From Natronorubrum sulfidifaciens JCM 14089 (GTDB lineage Archaea > Halobacteriota > Halobacteria > Halobacteriales > Natrialbaceae), in NCBI RefSeq assembly GCF_000337735.1, contig NZ_AOHX01000042.1, positions 20,504 through 84,503 of the forward strand: 64,000 nucleotides of DNA, read 5' to 3'. Position numbers and translations under genes: made by a program. A model generated the notes under the pieces. It searched no databases, had not been told where the DNA came from, and saw only the letters and a program-made list of their open reading frames with translations. Shown here one piece after another: positions 1 through 8,341 of this stretch (the stretch's first letter is position 1; every line of letters begins with the position of its first letter).

Positions 1-102
1 GAGGAAGTGCTGTTCGTCCTTACCGGCACCGAGTACGACCTCTTCGACGCCCTCGACAAAGAACACGTACGCGCTGACGGCGGCCCTGACCACGAGCAGT
101 AA
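1..102 (+). CDS. C-terminal fragment of a gene truncated by the window edge (possibly Lhr-like helicase)
   Basis: Frame 1 is open from the first base to a TAA and gives the last 33 residues of a protein ending in LDKEHVRADGGPDHEQ. The composition is acidic, as in haloarchaea. The stop lies 3 nt before the GTG start of the phosphoesterase gene, so the two are probably co-transcribed. Phosphoesterases of the PdeM type are commonly encoded next to an Lhr-type ATP-dependent helicase, so that is the best guess for this protein. Nothing in the 33 residues themselves is diagnostic; the identity is inferred from context only. Confidence 0.4.
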   Translation, partial: EEVLFVLTGTEYDLFDALDKEHVRADGGPDHEQ

Positions 103-105
103 GCC

Positions 106-816
106 GTGACCCCCCGCGTCGACTGTCCTGTCTCGCCGATCGGCCGTGCACTCTTCGTCCCCGCAGCCGAGACGCTTGTCGTCGCCGACGTCCATCTCGG
201 TCGCGCGGCCGCCTCGAGTATCGACGCCCCGATCGACGACGGTGAGGTCGTTCGCGAGCGCCTCGAGTCACTCCTCGGTCGCACCGACCCGGAGACGGTC
301 GTCGTCGCCGGCGACCTCCTCCACGCGTTCGACACCATCCCTCGCGGTCTCGAGCGCGATCTGGCCGCCTTCGAGGACTGTGTCGACGCGGCCGATGCGT
401 CGCTCGTCGTCACGCCGGGAAACCACGATCCGATGCTCGAGACGGTGTTCGACGGAACCGTGACGAGCGAGTATCGACTCGCCGACGGCGAGACGGTCGT
501 CTGTCACGGCCACGAACCCCCACAAACGTCGGCGCCCCGGTACGTCATCGGGCACGACCACCCCGCCCTCTCCGTCGACGGGCGCAAACACCCCTGCGTT
601 CTGTATGGACCAGGCGTCTACGAGGGAGCCGACGTGTTCGTCTGTCCTGCCCTCTCGCCGCTTGCGGCCGGTGTGACCGTCAACGGGATGCGGACGCGAG
701 CGTTCCAGTCGCCGCTGGTCACCGACGCGGATGCGTTTCAGCCGGGCGTTTGGGACGACTCGAGCGAGGACGTACTGTGGTTTCCGCCGTTGGGGGGGTG
801 TCGGCGGCTGTTGTAG
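106..816 (+). CDS. PdeM-like calcineurin-type metallophosphoesterase
   Basis: 236-residue protein of the calcineurin-like metallophosphoesterase superfamily. All expected di-metal motifs are present: D28-V-H30, G69-D70 followed by LLH, G105-N106-H107-D108, H134-G-H136 and G149-H150-D151-H152. The short single-domain form matches the PdeM/PH1616-like group, putative DNA-repair nucleases or phosphoesterases often paired with Lhr helicase. The GTG start follows the upstream stop by 3 nt, which suggests translational coupling. The substrate is unknown. The family call is secure; a role in DNA repair is inferred from the usual gene neighbourhood. Confidence 0.8.
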   Translation: MTPRVDCPVSPIGRALFVPAAETLVVADVHLGRAAASSIDAPIDDGEVVRERLESLLGRTDPETVVVAGDLLHAFDTIPRGLERDLAAFEDCVDAADASLVVTPGNHDPMLETVFDGTVTSEYRLADGETVVCHGHEPPQTSAPRYVIGHDHPALSVDGRKHPCVLYGPGVYEGADVFVCPALSPLAAGVTVNGMRTRAFQSPLVTDADAFQPGVWDDSSEDVLWFPPLGGCRRLL

Positions 817-846
817 TGGCGTGCTGGCGGCACCGAACCGAGCTCA

Positions 847-1326
847 CTACTCGCCTTCCCAGTAGTCGACGTCGGCGTCGATTGGATAGTAGCCGTGAAG
901 CGACCGCTCCGCTCGACCGCCGGGCGGTGTGCCGACGAACACGCCCAGTTTCTCCGAATCCGGGTAGATCGTAACGTCCGGCTCGTTCATGGTCGAGACC
1001 ACGAGATAGCGAAGCGGCGCATCCGAGTCGTTGATCACCTTGTGGCCACCTGTTTCGTCGGCTGGAAAAGACACGTAGTCGCCCGCGGTAAGCGAGTGGG
1101 GTTCGTCGGCTAACCGTAGTGTTCCCCTGCCCGCGAGCACGTACATCGCCTCCTCGTTTGCGGTATGGTAGTGATAAGGCCACGATTCGTGGCCCGCCGG
1201 CAGTTCGTAGAGACTACAGCCGAGTTCGTCGCCGTCCGTTTGTTCTCCCAACTGTTTTCGCCGGACCCGCATCTCGCCGTGTTCCAGATTCGTCCACTCG
1301 AGATCAGCCTCGTTTATGAGACCCAT
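847..1326 (-). CDS. Cupin domain protein
   Basis: 159-residue single-domain cupin. The first metal-binding motif is visible as H52-Y-H54 followed by an acidic pair at 58-59, and the second motif contains the GGHKVIND stretch. The ATG giving MGLINEADLEW was chosen because an AT-rich box (AATAATAATA on the minus strand, about 1352-1361) lies about 30 nt upstream, consistent with a leaderless or nearly leaderless transcript; a longer reading adds only MRRIT. Cupins include sugar isomerases, dioxygenases and small-molecule sensors, so the substrate cannot be given. It is transcribed away from the phosphoesterase and stands alone. Confidence 0.75.
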   Translation of the reverse strand: MGLINEADLEWTNLEHGEMRVRRKQLGEQTDGDELGCSLYELPAGHESWPYHYHTANEEAMYVLAGRGTLRLADEPHSLTAGDYVSFPADETGGHKVINDSDAPLRYLVVSTMNEPDVTIYPDSEKLGVFVGTPPGGRAERSLHGYYPIDADVDYWEGE

Positions 1327-1401
1327 GGTGATTCTTCTCAATCAACGGCCATATTATTATTTCGTCCGAGAGCGTTCGATCCCTGCTATTTCAGAGAGAG
1401 G

Positions 1402-2694
1402 TCATTTCGACACGTCCTCGAGCACCGCCTGTGCCGCCACTCGCCCGCTTTCCATCGCGCCCTGGATCGACGACCAGCGGGTGTAATCACCGGCGAGGTA
1501 GACCGCACCCTCGGGATCGCGGGTGTCGGGAAGTCGGTCGTGGGTCCCCGGTGGCTGGTCGAACTGCGCGAACTCGATCCGGTCGGTCCGCAGCGTCTCG
1601 AGGGCCTCGAAGCGCTGGTCAGGATACCACGTCTCGAGCGCCAGCCGTGTGCGCTCGGCCAGTTCGTCGTCGCTCGCGGCTGGCTCGCCGAGATAGGTCG
1701 CACTGAGCAGCGTCGACCCGTCGGGGGCGTACGCCGGGGCGACCGCGCTGTGGGGGACGACGTGATTTGGCGCGTCGTCGTCGACCGCGTTGAGCAGCAG
1801 TCGCGTGCCCGTCTCGAGGTCCACCCCGGCTGGCAGCGTGTAGTACTGGGTCACGCAGGCCCGTGCGGCGGTCGGGATCGACTCGAGGTCGGTCAGCTCG
1901 CGCGCGGTCGGCGGATCGGTCGCAACGACGACCGCGTCGGCCGCAACCGTCTCGCCGTCGGTCGTCGTCACCGTCGCCGAGTTATCCGCACTCGAGACGG
2001 CCGTGACATCGACGCCGGTCTCGAGTCGTCCGCCGGCCGCTCGGACGCGGTCGGCGAGTTGGGCCGGAATCGCGCCCATCCCCGTGGCTGGAACGGCGGC
2101 CCCGCCTTCGGCGAGGGTGGCGAACGTGTACTCGAAGACGCGACTCGAGGTCGAGAGCGATCGGTCGAGGGTGATGCCGCCGTAGAACGGGGCGAAAAAG
2201 CGCTCGATGAACGGCTCGGAAAAGCCCCGTTTGCGGAGATAGCGCCCGATCGAACTGTCCGTTCGGTGGTCGTCCTCGAAAAACGCCGCCGGGTCGGTTC
2301 GGCGAAGCTCCCACCAGAGCCGGGCGAGCCGGAGTTGGTCACCCAGCGTCACGTCACTGTTCGCCAGCGTCGCGGGGAGCAGTTCCGGCCGCTGGCGCGG
2401 GTCAGCGAGCACCGTCCGGTGGTCGGTCCCGACGATGGTCGCCCCCGAAGTGAATCGACGCAACTCGAGGGCCTCGAGATCCAACTCTCGCTTGACTGCA
2501 GAATAGGCCGGGAAAAGCACCTGAAACCCGCGATCGAATCGATAGCCGTCCTGTTCGTGTGTTCGAACCCGGCCACCGACGGTATCACGACGTTCCAGCA
2601 CCGCGACATCAGCCCCGCCGTCGGCGAGATGGCGTGCTGCGACGAGTCCGGCGAGCCCACCACCGACAACGACGACCTGTGGAGTCGACTGCAT
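1402..2694 (-). CDS. FAD-dependent oxidoreductase (phytoene desaturase/amine oxidase-like)
   Basis: 430-residue flavoprotein. The N-terminus holds the dinucleotide-binding motif VVVVGGGLAGLVAAR (G11, G13, G16), followed by ERRDTVGGRVRT, the ADP-ribose-binding glycine/arginine stretch of the amine oxidase/protoporphyrinogen oxidase/phytoene desaturase superfamily. The C-terminus has YLAGDYTRWSSIQGA, the second FAD contact region. The ATG at 2694 (MQSTPQ) was chosen because the FAD fold begins within ten residues; the frame stays open upstream only through low-complexity, non-homologous-looking sequence. No carotenoid genes are adjacent, so a specific substrate is not assigned. It follows the same direction as the cupin gene, 75 nt apart. 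Confidence 0.8.
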   Translation of the reverse strand: MQSTPQVVVVGGGLAGLVAARHLADGGADVAVLERRDTVGGRVRTHEQDGYRFDRGFQVLFPAYSAVKRELDLEALELRRFTSGATIVGTDHRTVLADPRQRPELLPATLANSDVTLGDQLRLARLWWELRRTDPAAFFEDDHRTDSSIGRYLRKRGFSEPFIERFFAPFYGGITLDRSLSTSSRVFEYTFATLAEGGAAVPATGMGAIPAQLADRVRAAGGRLETGVDVTAVSSADNSATVTTTDGETVAADAVVVATDPPTARELTDLESIPTAARACVTQYYTLPAGVDLETGTRLLLNAVDDDAPNHVVPHSAVAPAYAPDGSTLLSATYLGEPAASDDELAERTRLALETWYPDQRFEALETLRTDRIEFAQFDQPPGTHDRLPDTRDPEGAVYLAGDYTRWSSIQGAMESGRVAAQAVLEDVSK

Positions 2695-2807
2695 GCACGA
2701 CTCATCGCAAGGAACGCACAAAGGCGTAGGGCCAAACACGGCCGAGCGGGACGCCGACACTGTCTGTATCGGGTCCCCGAAACGCGAGCGATACCGAAAG
2801 CCGTGTG

Positions 2808-2942
2808 TTACAGATCCGTCAGCAGCCGAAGGACGAGTCCGAGAAGTATCACGAGCACCCCGAGAATCGTCGCAACTGGCGGAATCGGGATCAGTAGCAA
2901 GCCGATACCGGCGAGAATCACGATCGTCGAAACTCTGACCAT
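2808..2942 (-). CDS. Small two-helix membrane protein (44 aa)
   Basis: A 44-residue reading frame that conceptually starts MVRVSTIVILAGIGLLLIPI and ends VLRLLTDL. It is almost entirely hydrophobic, with two membrane segments separated by a Pro-Pro turn (IPIPPVAT). Haloarchaea encode many such short hydrophobic proteins of unknown role. The gene lies in the gap between the FAD oxidoreductase (same strand) and the thioesterase. Codon third positions are G/C-rich as in real genes here, and the frame fills most of an otherwise empty gap. Function unknown; expression is not shown by the sequence. Confidence 0.55.
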   Translation of the reverse strand: MVRVSTIVILAGIGLLLIPIPPVATILGVLVILLGLVLRLLTDL

Positions 2943-3085
2943 GGGGTGTCGTCGTTGTGTGGACGGGTAGCGTTACGGCCGGCATTGACAGCGTACCGAC
3001 ATCGTCTCGAAAATCAGCGCCTGTCTCGATGCCCGCCATTGCCGTGGCCGGTACGGCTTTAGTGATTGCAACGGCGCTATGTTCT

Positions 3086-3541
3086 ATGGGAGCAACCGAC
3101 AATACTGGGCAGCCGGAGTTTCAGCCCGTCTTTGAGAACCGCGTCCGCTTCGCCGAAACCGACCAGCAGGGAATCGTCTTCTACGGCGAGTACTTCACGT
3201 TTCAGGACGAAGCCGTCTCCCAGCTGTTCCGGGAGATCGACTACGACTACGATCGGATGCACGAGGACGGCTGGCAGGTCCACGTCGCCAACACGGAACT
3301 GAACTACCGTAACGCGGCCGAGTTCGGTGATGTCATCAGCAACGAACTTCGCGTCGCAGAGATCGGCACGGCGAGTTTCACCGTGGAGTATCGGGCAAAA
3401 CGAGCAGCCGACGACCAACTCCTCGTCGACGGCAGCGTGACACAGGTCGCCGTCGACCTCGAGACCGAGCGACCGACTCGCGTTCCCGACGCCTTTCGAG
3501 AGGGTGTCGCGGCGTTTCAGGGCGGTCTCCCCGACAGCTGA
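3086..3541 (+). CDS. Acyl-CoA thioesterase, 4HBT/YbgC-like hotdog fold
   Basis: 151-residue hotdog-fold protein. The signature RFAETDQQGIVFYGEY matches the 4-hydroxybenzoyl-CoA thioesterase motif, with the catalytic Asp inside the T-D-Q-Q-G segment. Family members hydrolyse acyl-CoA thioesters in the cytoplasm. The ATG giving MGATDNTGQPEF was chosen because upstream in-frame sequence does not look like part of the domain. Likely a housekeeping or fatty acid/aromatic acyl-CoA thioesterase; the exact acyl chain cannot be told. No operon partner on the same strand. Confidence 0.8.
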   Translation: MGATDNTGQPEFQPVFENRVRFAETDQQGIVFYGEYFTFQDEAVSQLFREIDYDYDRMHEDGWQVHVANTELNYRNAAEFGDVISNELRVAEIGTASFTVEYRAKRAADDQLLVDGSVTQVAVDLETERPTRVPDAFREGVAAFQGGLPDS

Positions 3542-3601
3542 GGCTGCCGATCGAAACCAACGCGGCGCAATTTTCGCGTCCTGAAAACCCGTTCGGTCCG
3601 C

Positions 3602-4312
3602 TTAGTGTACGCCGACGTACGCCTCGCGAACGTACTCGTTGTCGTGGAACTCGTCGGACGTCCCCTCGAGTTCGATCTCGCCGGTTTCGATCAGCGAGAG
3701 GCGTTCGGCGTGGCGCAACGCGAACGTGGAGTTCTGTTCGGCCAGCAGGATCGTCAGCCCCTCGTTTTGCAGGCGCTCGATCGCTGCGCTGATGTCCTGA
3801 ATAATGACTGGCGCGAGGCCGATCGTCGGCTCGTCGAGCATCAGCATGTCGGGATCGCTCATCAGCGCGCGACCGATGGCGAGCATCTGCTGTTCGCCCC
3901 CGCTCATGGTTTCGGCTTCCTGTTCGCGGCGCTCGTCAAGCCGCGGAAACAGCTCGTACACCATCTCGAGGTCGTCGGCGACCCCATCGCGGTCGTCGCG
4001 GAACTGTGCGCCCATCAGCAGGTTCTCGTGGACCGAAAAGAACGGGAACAGGTCCCGATCTTCGGTGCAGTACACCAGACCGTCTCGGACGATCTGCTGT
4101 GAGGAGACCGCGGCTAGATCGGTGCCGTCGTAGGTGACCGTGCCGTCGTAGTCGACGAAGCCGGCGATCGCGTTCAGCATGGTCGTCTTGCCGGCCCCGT
4201 TGGGGCCGATCACGCCGTAGATCTCCCCTTTTTCGACCGACAGCGAGATCCCTTTGAGCGCGTGGGCTTTGCCGTAGCGGACGTGGACGTCCTGTAGTTC
4301 GAGGTGTGCCAT
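3602..4312 (-). CDS. livF: Branched-chain amino acid-type ABC transporter ATPase LivF
   Basis: 236-residue ABC ATPase, the usual LivF length. Walker A is GPNGAGKTT at residues 36-44, the signature is MSGGEQQML and Walker B is LMLDEP, followed by TIGLAP, typical of LivF. It is the last gene of a five-gene minus-strand operon: binding protein, LivH, LivM, LivG, LivF. Its start codon directly abuts the livG stop codon with no gap, so it is translationally coupled. It powers uptake through the LivH/LivM pore, at the cytoplasmic face. Substrates of this family include branched-chain amino acids, amides, urea and aromatic acids, so the true ligand is open. Confidence 0.9.
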   Translation of the reverse strand: MAHLELQDVHVRYGKAHALKGISLSVEKGEIYGVIGPNGAGKTTMLNAIAGFVDYDGTVTYDGTDLAAVSSQQIVRDGLVYCTEDRDLFPFFSVHENLLMGAQFRDDRDGVADDLEMVYELFPRLDERREQEAETMSGGEQQMLAIGRALMSDPDMLMLDEPTIGLAPVIIQDISAAIERLQNEGLTILLAEQNSTFALRHAERLSLIETGEIELEGTSDEFHDNEYVREAYVGVH

Positions 4313-5044
4313 CTATGTCTCCTCCGCGGTACCGAGGTATGCTTTCTGAACGCGCGGGTCTTCCGTGACCTGTGTCGGTGTGCCTTCCATGAGTTTGTCG
4401 CCGTTGTTGATGACGATCGCCCGATCAACCAAGTTCATCAGCCCGCCCATGTTGTGGTCGACGATGACGATCGTGATACCCTCCTCGCGAAACCGTTCGA
4501 ACGTCGCCGCGAGTTCGGTGATTTCGGCCTGATTCATCCCTGCGAAGGGCTCGTCGAGCAACAGCAGGTCCGGCTCGGTCGCGAGCGCTTTCGCGATCTC
4601 GAGGCGACGAACGTCCGCGTGTGGCAACTCGTCGGGCATCTCACGCAGTTTGTCTTCGATGTCGACGCGGGCCGCGTACTCGTAGATCTCCTCGTCGCTT
4701 GCACCGCCACGAAGCGAGGTGACGCTGTTGGGCAACGTAAACAGCTGAATGTTGCCGGCGACGGGCATCGACTCGATCGGGTTCGACTCCTGTGAGACGC
4801 GCGAGAGGCCGCTGTTGACGACCTCGTGCGTTCGGTGGTCGGTGATATCGGTTCCGTCGAAGGTGATCGACCCGTCGGTGACGTCGTAGATACTCATGAT
4901 GCAGTTGAACACCGTCGACTTCCCCGAGCCGTTTGGCCCGATCAGGCCAACGATCTCGCCGCGGTCGATCTCAAAGGAGACGTCGTTGACCGCGACTAGC
5001 CCCCCGAACCGCTTCGTGACGCCGTCGATCTCGAGTAAGCTCAT
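4313..5044 (-). CDS. livG: Branched-chain amino acid-type ABC transporter ATPase LivG, atypical signature motif
   Basis: 243-residue ABC ATPase of the LivG type. Walker A GPNGSGKST is at 36-44, Walker B is LLLLDEP with Glu165, and the H-loop is DHNMGG. Where the ABC signature should be (LSGGQ, commonly LAYGQ or LPYGD in LivG) this protein has L140-P-H-A-D144, followed by the normal VRRLEIAKAL. The highly conserved signature Gly is therefore Ala. LivF has an intact signature, so one of the two composite ATP sites could be degenerate. The start overlaps the livM stop by 4 nt (ATGA). Confidence 0.88.
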   Translation of the reverse strand: MSLLEIDGVTKRFGGLVAVNDVSFEIDRGEIVGLIGPNGSGKSTVFNCIMSIYDVTDGSITFDGTDITDHRTHEVVNSGLSRVSQESNPIESMPVAGNIQLFTLPNSVTSLRGGASDEEIYEYAARVDIEDKLREMPDELPHADVRRLEIAKALATEPDLLLLDEPFAGMNQAEITELAATFERFREEGITIVIVDHNMGGLMNLVDRAIVINNGDKLMEGTPTQVTEDPRVQKAYLGTAEET

Positions 5045-6099
5045 GGCTGGCCACCTCCGTATCGCTCGAGGGTGTGCCAGAGTTTGCGGAACAGTCCCTC
5101 ACGGACGAACACCAAGACGGCCAGTACGAGCCCCCAGAAGATCGTCCAGCGAGCCGGCGACGAGAGGCCTGCGAGATCGGTCAGGATGTAGTCTCGCAAC
5201 ACGATGAGGAAGAACGCACCGCCGAGCGGGCCGAGGATCGAACTCATCCCGCCGAGGACGGCCATCGCGATCATCTCGATGCTGCGGTCGACCACGATGA
5301 ACGTCGTCGGGTCGACGCCGCCGGTAAAGTGAACCAGCAACACGCCACCGATCCCCATCGGGATCGAACTCAGCGCGAACGAGAAGATCTTGAACTTCGT
5401 CGCATCGATGCCGGCCGCGTTGACTGCGGCTTCGTTCTCGCGGATCGAGACGAGAATCAAGCCGATGTTCGATCGAGCGATAACCGTGAGCACGACGGCG
5501 ATCACGAGCATCGGCACGATCATGTAGTAGTACCGGGCGATCGGATCGTACGTGAAAACCTCCACGGATTGAATCCCCGTTTCACCGCCAGTGTACGCAC
5601 TGAACGAGGGGATCAATCGGTAAAAGATCAACACGGCGACGAACGTGATCAACGAAAAGTACGGCCCGGAGAGGCGAAGCGATGGCAGGGCGATGAGCAG
5701 CCCCACCACGAGGGCGGCCAAAATCGAGACCGGAATCGTGATCGCCATCGACAGCTCCGGGTCAACGTTGTGGACCAACATCGCCGTCGTGTACGCCGCT
5801 GCCCCGGAGAGCACCGAGTGGCCGAAGCTGATGTACCCGGTGTAGCCGCTCTGGATGTCCCAGCTCATCGCGAAGATCGCCCAGATCGCGGCGACCGTCA
5901 TCGCTCTGACGAGCCCGAAGGTTCCCCAGAACGGAGCTGTCAACACCGCGGCGAGCGAACCGAAGACGAGTGCGAACTGCAGCCCGTTGAGCTCGCCGAC
6001 GTAGTCACCAACGAGCCGGTTGAAGCCATCCGCAAGCGGCTGGAGTGATTGATCGAGCCGGCCCGTCACCGTACTGAGCCGGTCCGTTGCGCTACTCAT
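5041..6099 (-). CDS. livM: Branched-chain amino acid-type ABC transporter permease LivM
   Basis: 352-residue polytopic membrane protein with roughly nine hydrophobic segments, for example FALVFGSLAAVLTAPFWGTF and the conserved SGYTGYISFGHSVLSGAAAY region found in LivM. The motif NEAAVNAAGID near residue 230 matches the LivM cytoplasmic coupling loop. It overlaps livG by 4 nt and livH by 8 nt, so all three are tightly coupled. The N-terminal 35 residues are a hydrophilic extension before the first membrane helix. It forms half of the translocation pore in the cytoplasmic membrane. Confidence 0.9.
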   Translation of the reverse strand: MSSATDRLSTVTGRLDQSLQPLADGFNRLVGDYVGELNGLQFALVFGSLAAVLTAPFWGTFGLVRAMTVAAIWAIFAMSWDIQSGYTGYISFGHSVLSGAAAYTTAMLVHNVDPELSMAITIPVSILAALVVGLLIALPSLRLSGPYFSLITFVAVLIFYRLIPSFSAYTGGETGIQSVEVFTYDPIARYYYMIVPMLVIAVVLTVIARSNIGLILVSIRENEAAVNAAGIDATKFKIFSFALSSIPMGIGGVLLVHFTGGVDPTTFIVVDRSIEMIAMAVLGGMSSILGPLGGAFFLIVLRDYILTDLAGLSSPARWTIFWGLVLAVLVFVREGLFRKLWHTLERYGGGQP

Positions 6100-6976
6100 G
6101 GACGAGCTCCCTCCCGTAGAGACCGTGTGGTAAGACGAGCAAGACGGCAGCGAGCACGATCAGCGAGAGCACTCCCTGAAAGCTCGGGCCGAGGATCTCG
6201 ATCGACGCCGTCTCGAGGTAGCCGATCAGGTACGCGGCGACGACCGAGCCCTTGATGCTGCCGATGCCGCCGATCACGACGATGATAAAGGCGAGCGCCA
6301 GCGGATTGAGCCACATCTCCGGGGTCGTCGACTGTAACGTCCCGATGAAGACGCCGGCGATCCCGGCGAACGCGCCGGCGATCAGCCAGGTTCGAGACTT
6401 GACCGTCCCGAGGTCGACACCGGTGAGTTCTGCCCCGCGCGTGCTCATCGACGTCGCGAGGATCGAGCGTCCTTCGTCGGTTTTGGTCACGTAGTACCAG
6501 AGCAGGCCGATCGCGATCCACGAGACGATGAACGCGACCAGTTCCACGTACCGGATGCGCGTGCCGACGGCCTCGAGGTAGATCGATCCCGGCACAACCG
6601 GGATCAGCTGTGACGGTTCGGCGCCGAACTGGATGATGATCAGTTCGGTCAGCAAGAGCGCGACGACGACCGTCGCCAGAAACGTGATCACGATGTTGTC
6701 TTCGATGTATGTGACGAGCCCTGCGTACAGCACGTACGACGCACCGGCAGTGATCGCGACTGCGAGGACGAAGCCGACGACTGGCGGCAGCGAGAGCGCC
6801 CCGGCGGACGACGTAAGCCCGAGGTAGGCGAACGCACCGATCATGATCAACGCGCCATGAGCGAGGTTCAGTACACCGCCGACGCCGAAGATCATCGTAA
6901 AGCCGATGGCGATCAGTGCGTAGACCGCACTGATCATCGCACCCAACACCAGTATCGAGAGTAATTGACTTATCAT
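6092..6976 (-). CDS. livH: Branched-chain amino acid-type ABC transporter permease LivH
   Basis: 294-residue, very hydrophobic protein with about eight membrane helices. The N-terminal stretch YALIAIGFTMIFGVGGVLNL and AHGALIMIGAFAY is the standard LivH signature. The loop SMSTRGAELTGVDLGTVKS corresponds to the ATPase-coupling loop, and IGGIGSIKGSVVAAYLIG is the conserved C-terminal region. The start lies 15 nt downstream of the binding-protein stop and its end overlaps livM. It pairs with LivM to form the membrane pore. Confidence 0.9.
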   Translation of the reverse strand: MISQLLSILVLGAMISAVYALIAIGFTMIFGVGGVLNLAHGALIMIGAFAYLGLTSSAGALSLPPVVGFVLAVAITAGASYVLYAGLVTYIEDNIVITFLATVVVALLLTELIIIQFGAEPSQLIPVVPGSIYLEAVGTRIRYVELVAFIVSWIAIGLLWYYVTKTDEGRSILATSMSTRGAELTGVDLGTVKSRTWLIAGAFAGIAGVFIGTLQSTTPEMWLNPLALAFIIVVIGGIGSIKGSVVAAYLIGYLETASIEILGPSFQGVLSLIVLAAVLLVLPHGLYGRELVHE

Positions 6977-6991
6977 TCGTTTCTGCGTCGG

Positions 6992-8341
6992 TCAGAGCCA
7001 CTCGGGTTCGACGTGGTCTGCAGTCGCATCCTCGCGCGGGTAGACACACTCGACGACACCGTCGTCCCCGTCTTCTTGCCACTGCGTGACCGGGAAGTTC
7101 GAGATAACTCCGTCCGCGGTTCTGGTCTCTCTGACGTCGTGTGGGTACTCCTCGTCCGGCCCGTAGAGCGACATCTCTCCAGCAGCGCCGGTGAACTCGA
7201 GGTCGAGCATGGCGTCGATGATGGCATCGAGATCGCTCTCGTAATCGACCGTGTCGGCGTTTGCGGCCGCCTCGGCGTAGAACAGCACCGCGTCGTAGGA
7301 GTTGAACCCCATGTACATCGGCTTGCTCGGCGGCCCCTCATCTTCGAACTCGGCTTCGTAGGCGTCGACGAAGTCCATCGTCCGATCCGTCAGGGGGGCA
7401 ACGCCACCGGCCCCGGACTGGGACGTCGTTTCGTACAGACAGGCTCCCTCGGTTGCGTCCCAGAACTCGGGGGACATGCCCGGCACGCTGACGCCCTCGA
7501 GTGCGAACGGGTACTCGTTTTGGGCCCAGGTGCTGGTGAAGCCTGCGGCACCACCATGGGCGATAAACCGGAAGACGACGTCGGCATCCGCATCGTCGGC
7601 GTCGTCGAGAAACGACGTGAAGTTGTCCGTTTCGACCGACATCCGGTCCTCGTGGACGACCGAGAGCCCCTCGGTCGCTTCGATCTGTTCCGGGAGGATG
7701 TCGCGAAACGACGTGGTCCAGGCGGCGTCGTCGGCCAGAATCGAGAAGTTATCCCAGCCGTACTCGTCGTTGAGGTGAGCCGCGTAGTCGGCCATGCCTT
7801 CGGCCTGCAGATCCGAGTTGATCGGCCCGGTTCGGAAGATGTTCTTGTAGTGGTCGTAGTCCTCGCCGTGATTCTGCGTGATCGTATCCGGGTCCGCAGA
7901 GCCGGTGATCAGGAACGGGACGTCCACCTCCGCGACGAAATCGATGATTCCCTGTGTGACCTCGCTGACGAACGTTCCAACGAGCAGGTCGACGTTGTCC
8001 TGTTGGACCAGGTTTTCGGCGACTCGCTCCCCCTCTGTCGGTTCGCCGCCGGTGTCCTCCGAGAGCAGTTCGACATCCCGTCCGAGTACACCGCCGTTGT
8101 CGTTCAGTTCGTCGACGGCGAGTTCTGCGCTTCGTGCAGCGCCACGCCCCATTTCCATCTCCGTCGGTCCGAGATGGCCGATTCGGAACACGTCGTCATC
8201 ATCGCCGCTGATCCCGCCGAGACAGCCGGCCAGCGATGTCGTTACCGCAGCCGCTCCCGTTGCCCCCAGAAACATCCGTCGCCCAACACTCCCTTTACCA
8301 CAGCTACTGGATTCAGCAGTATGATTATTTTCGTTAGTCAT
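6992..8341 (-). CDS. Periplasmic-type substrate-binding lipoprotein of the Liv transporter (Tat exported)
   Basis: 449-residue extracellular solute-binding protein of the LivJ/LivK (type I periplasmic) family. The N-terminus has a twin-arginine motif (G20-R21-R22-M-F-L) followed by a hydrophobic stretch and a lipobox L37-A-G-C40, so it is probably exported folded by Tat and lipid-anchored at Cys40, as is usual for haloarchaeal binding proteins. The mature part starts with FRIGHLGPTEMEMGRGA, the canonical beginning of the fold. It is the first gene of the liv operon and sets its specificity, but the ligand is not readable. A candidate promoter (TTTATTATGG, minus strand, 8388-8397) lies about 50 nt upstream. 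Confidence 0.88.
   Translation of the reverse strand: MTNENNHTAESSSCGKGSVGRRMFLGATGAAAVTTSLAGCLGGISGDDDDVFRIGHLGPTEMEMGRGAARSAELAVDELNDNGGVLGRDVELLSEDTGGEPTEGERVAENLVQQDNVDLLVGTFVSEVTQGIIDFVAEVDVPFLITGSADPDTITQNHGEDYDHYKNIFRTGPINSDLQAEGMADYAAHLNDEYGWDNFSILADDAAWTTSFRDILPEQIEATEGLSVVHEDRMSVETDNFTSFLDDADDADADVVFRFIAHGGAAGFTSTWAQNEYPFALEGVSVPGMSPEFWDATEGACLYETTSQSGAGGVAPLTDRTMDFVDAYEAEFEDEGPPSKPMYMGFNSYDAVLFYAEAAANADTVDYESDLDAIIDAMLDLEFTGAAGEMSLYGPDEEYPHDVRETRTADGVISNFPVTQWQEDGDDGVVECVYPREDATADHVEPEWL

Noticed and set aside
1165-2970. 601-codon open frame on the plus strand opposite the FAD oxidoreductase
   Set aside because: Lies antisense to a gene with clear motifs; Arg/Gly/Val-rich sequence with no domain. 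GC-rich DNA keeps several frames open.
5074-6048. 324-codon plus-strand frame opposite livM
   Set aside because: Composition is Asp/His/Arg-rich with no hydrophobic core; the complement encodes a textbook permease.
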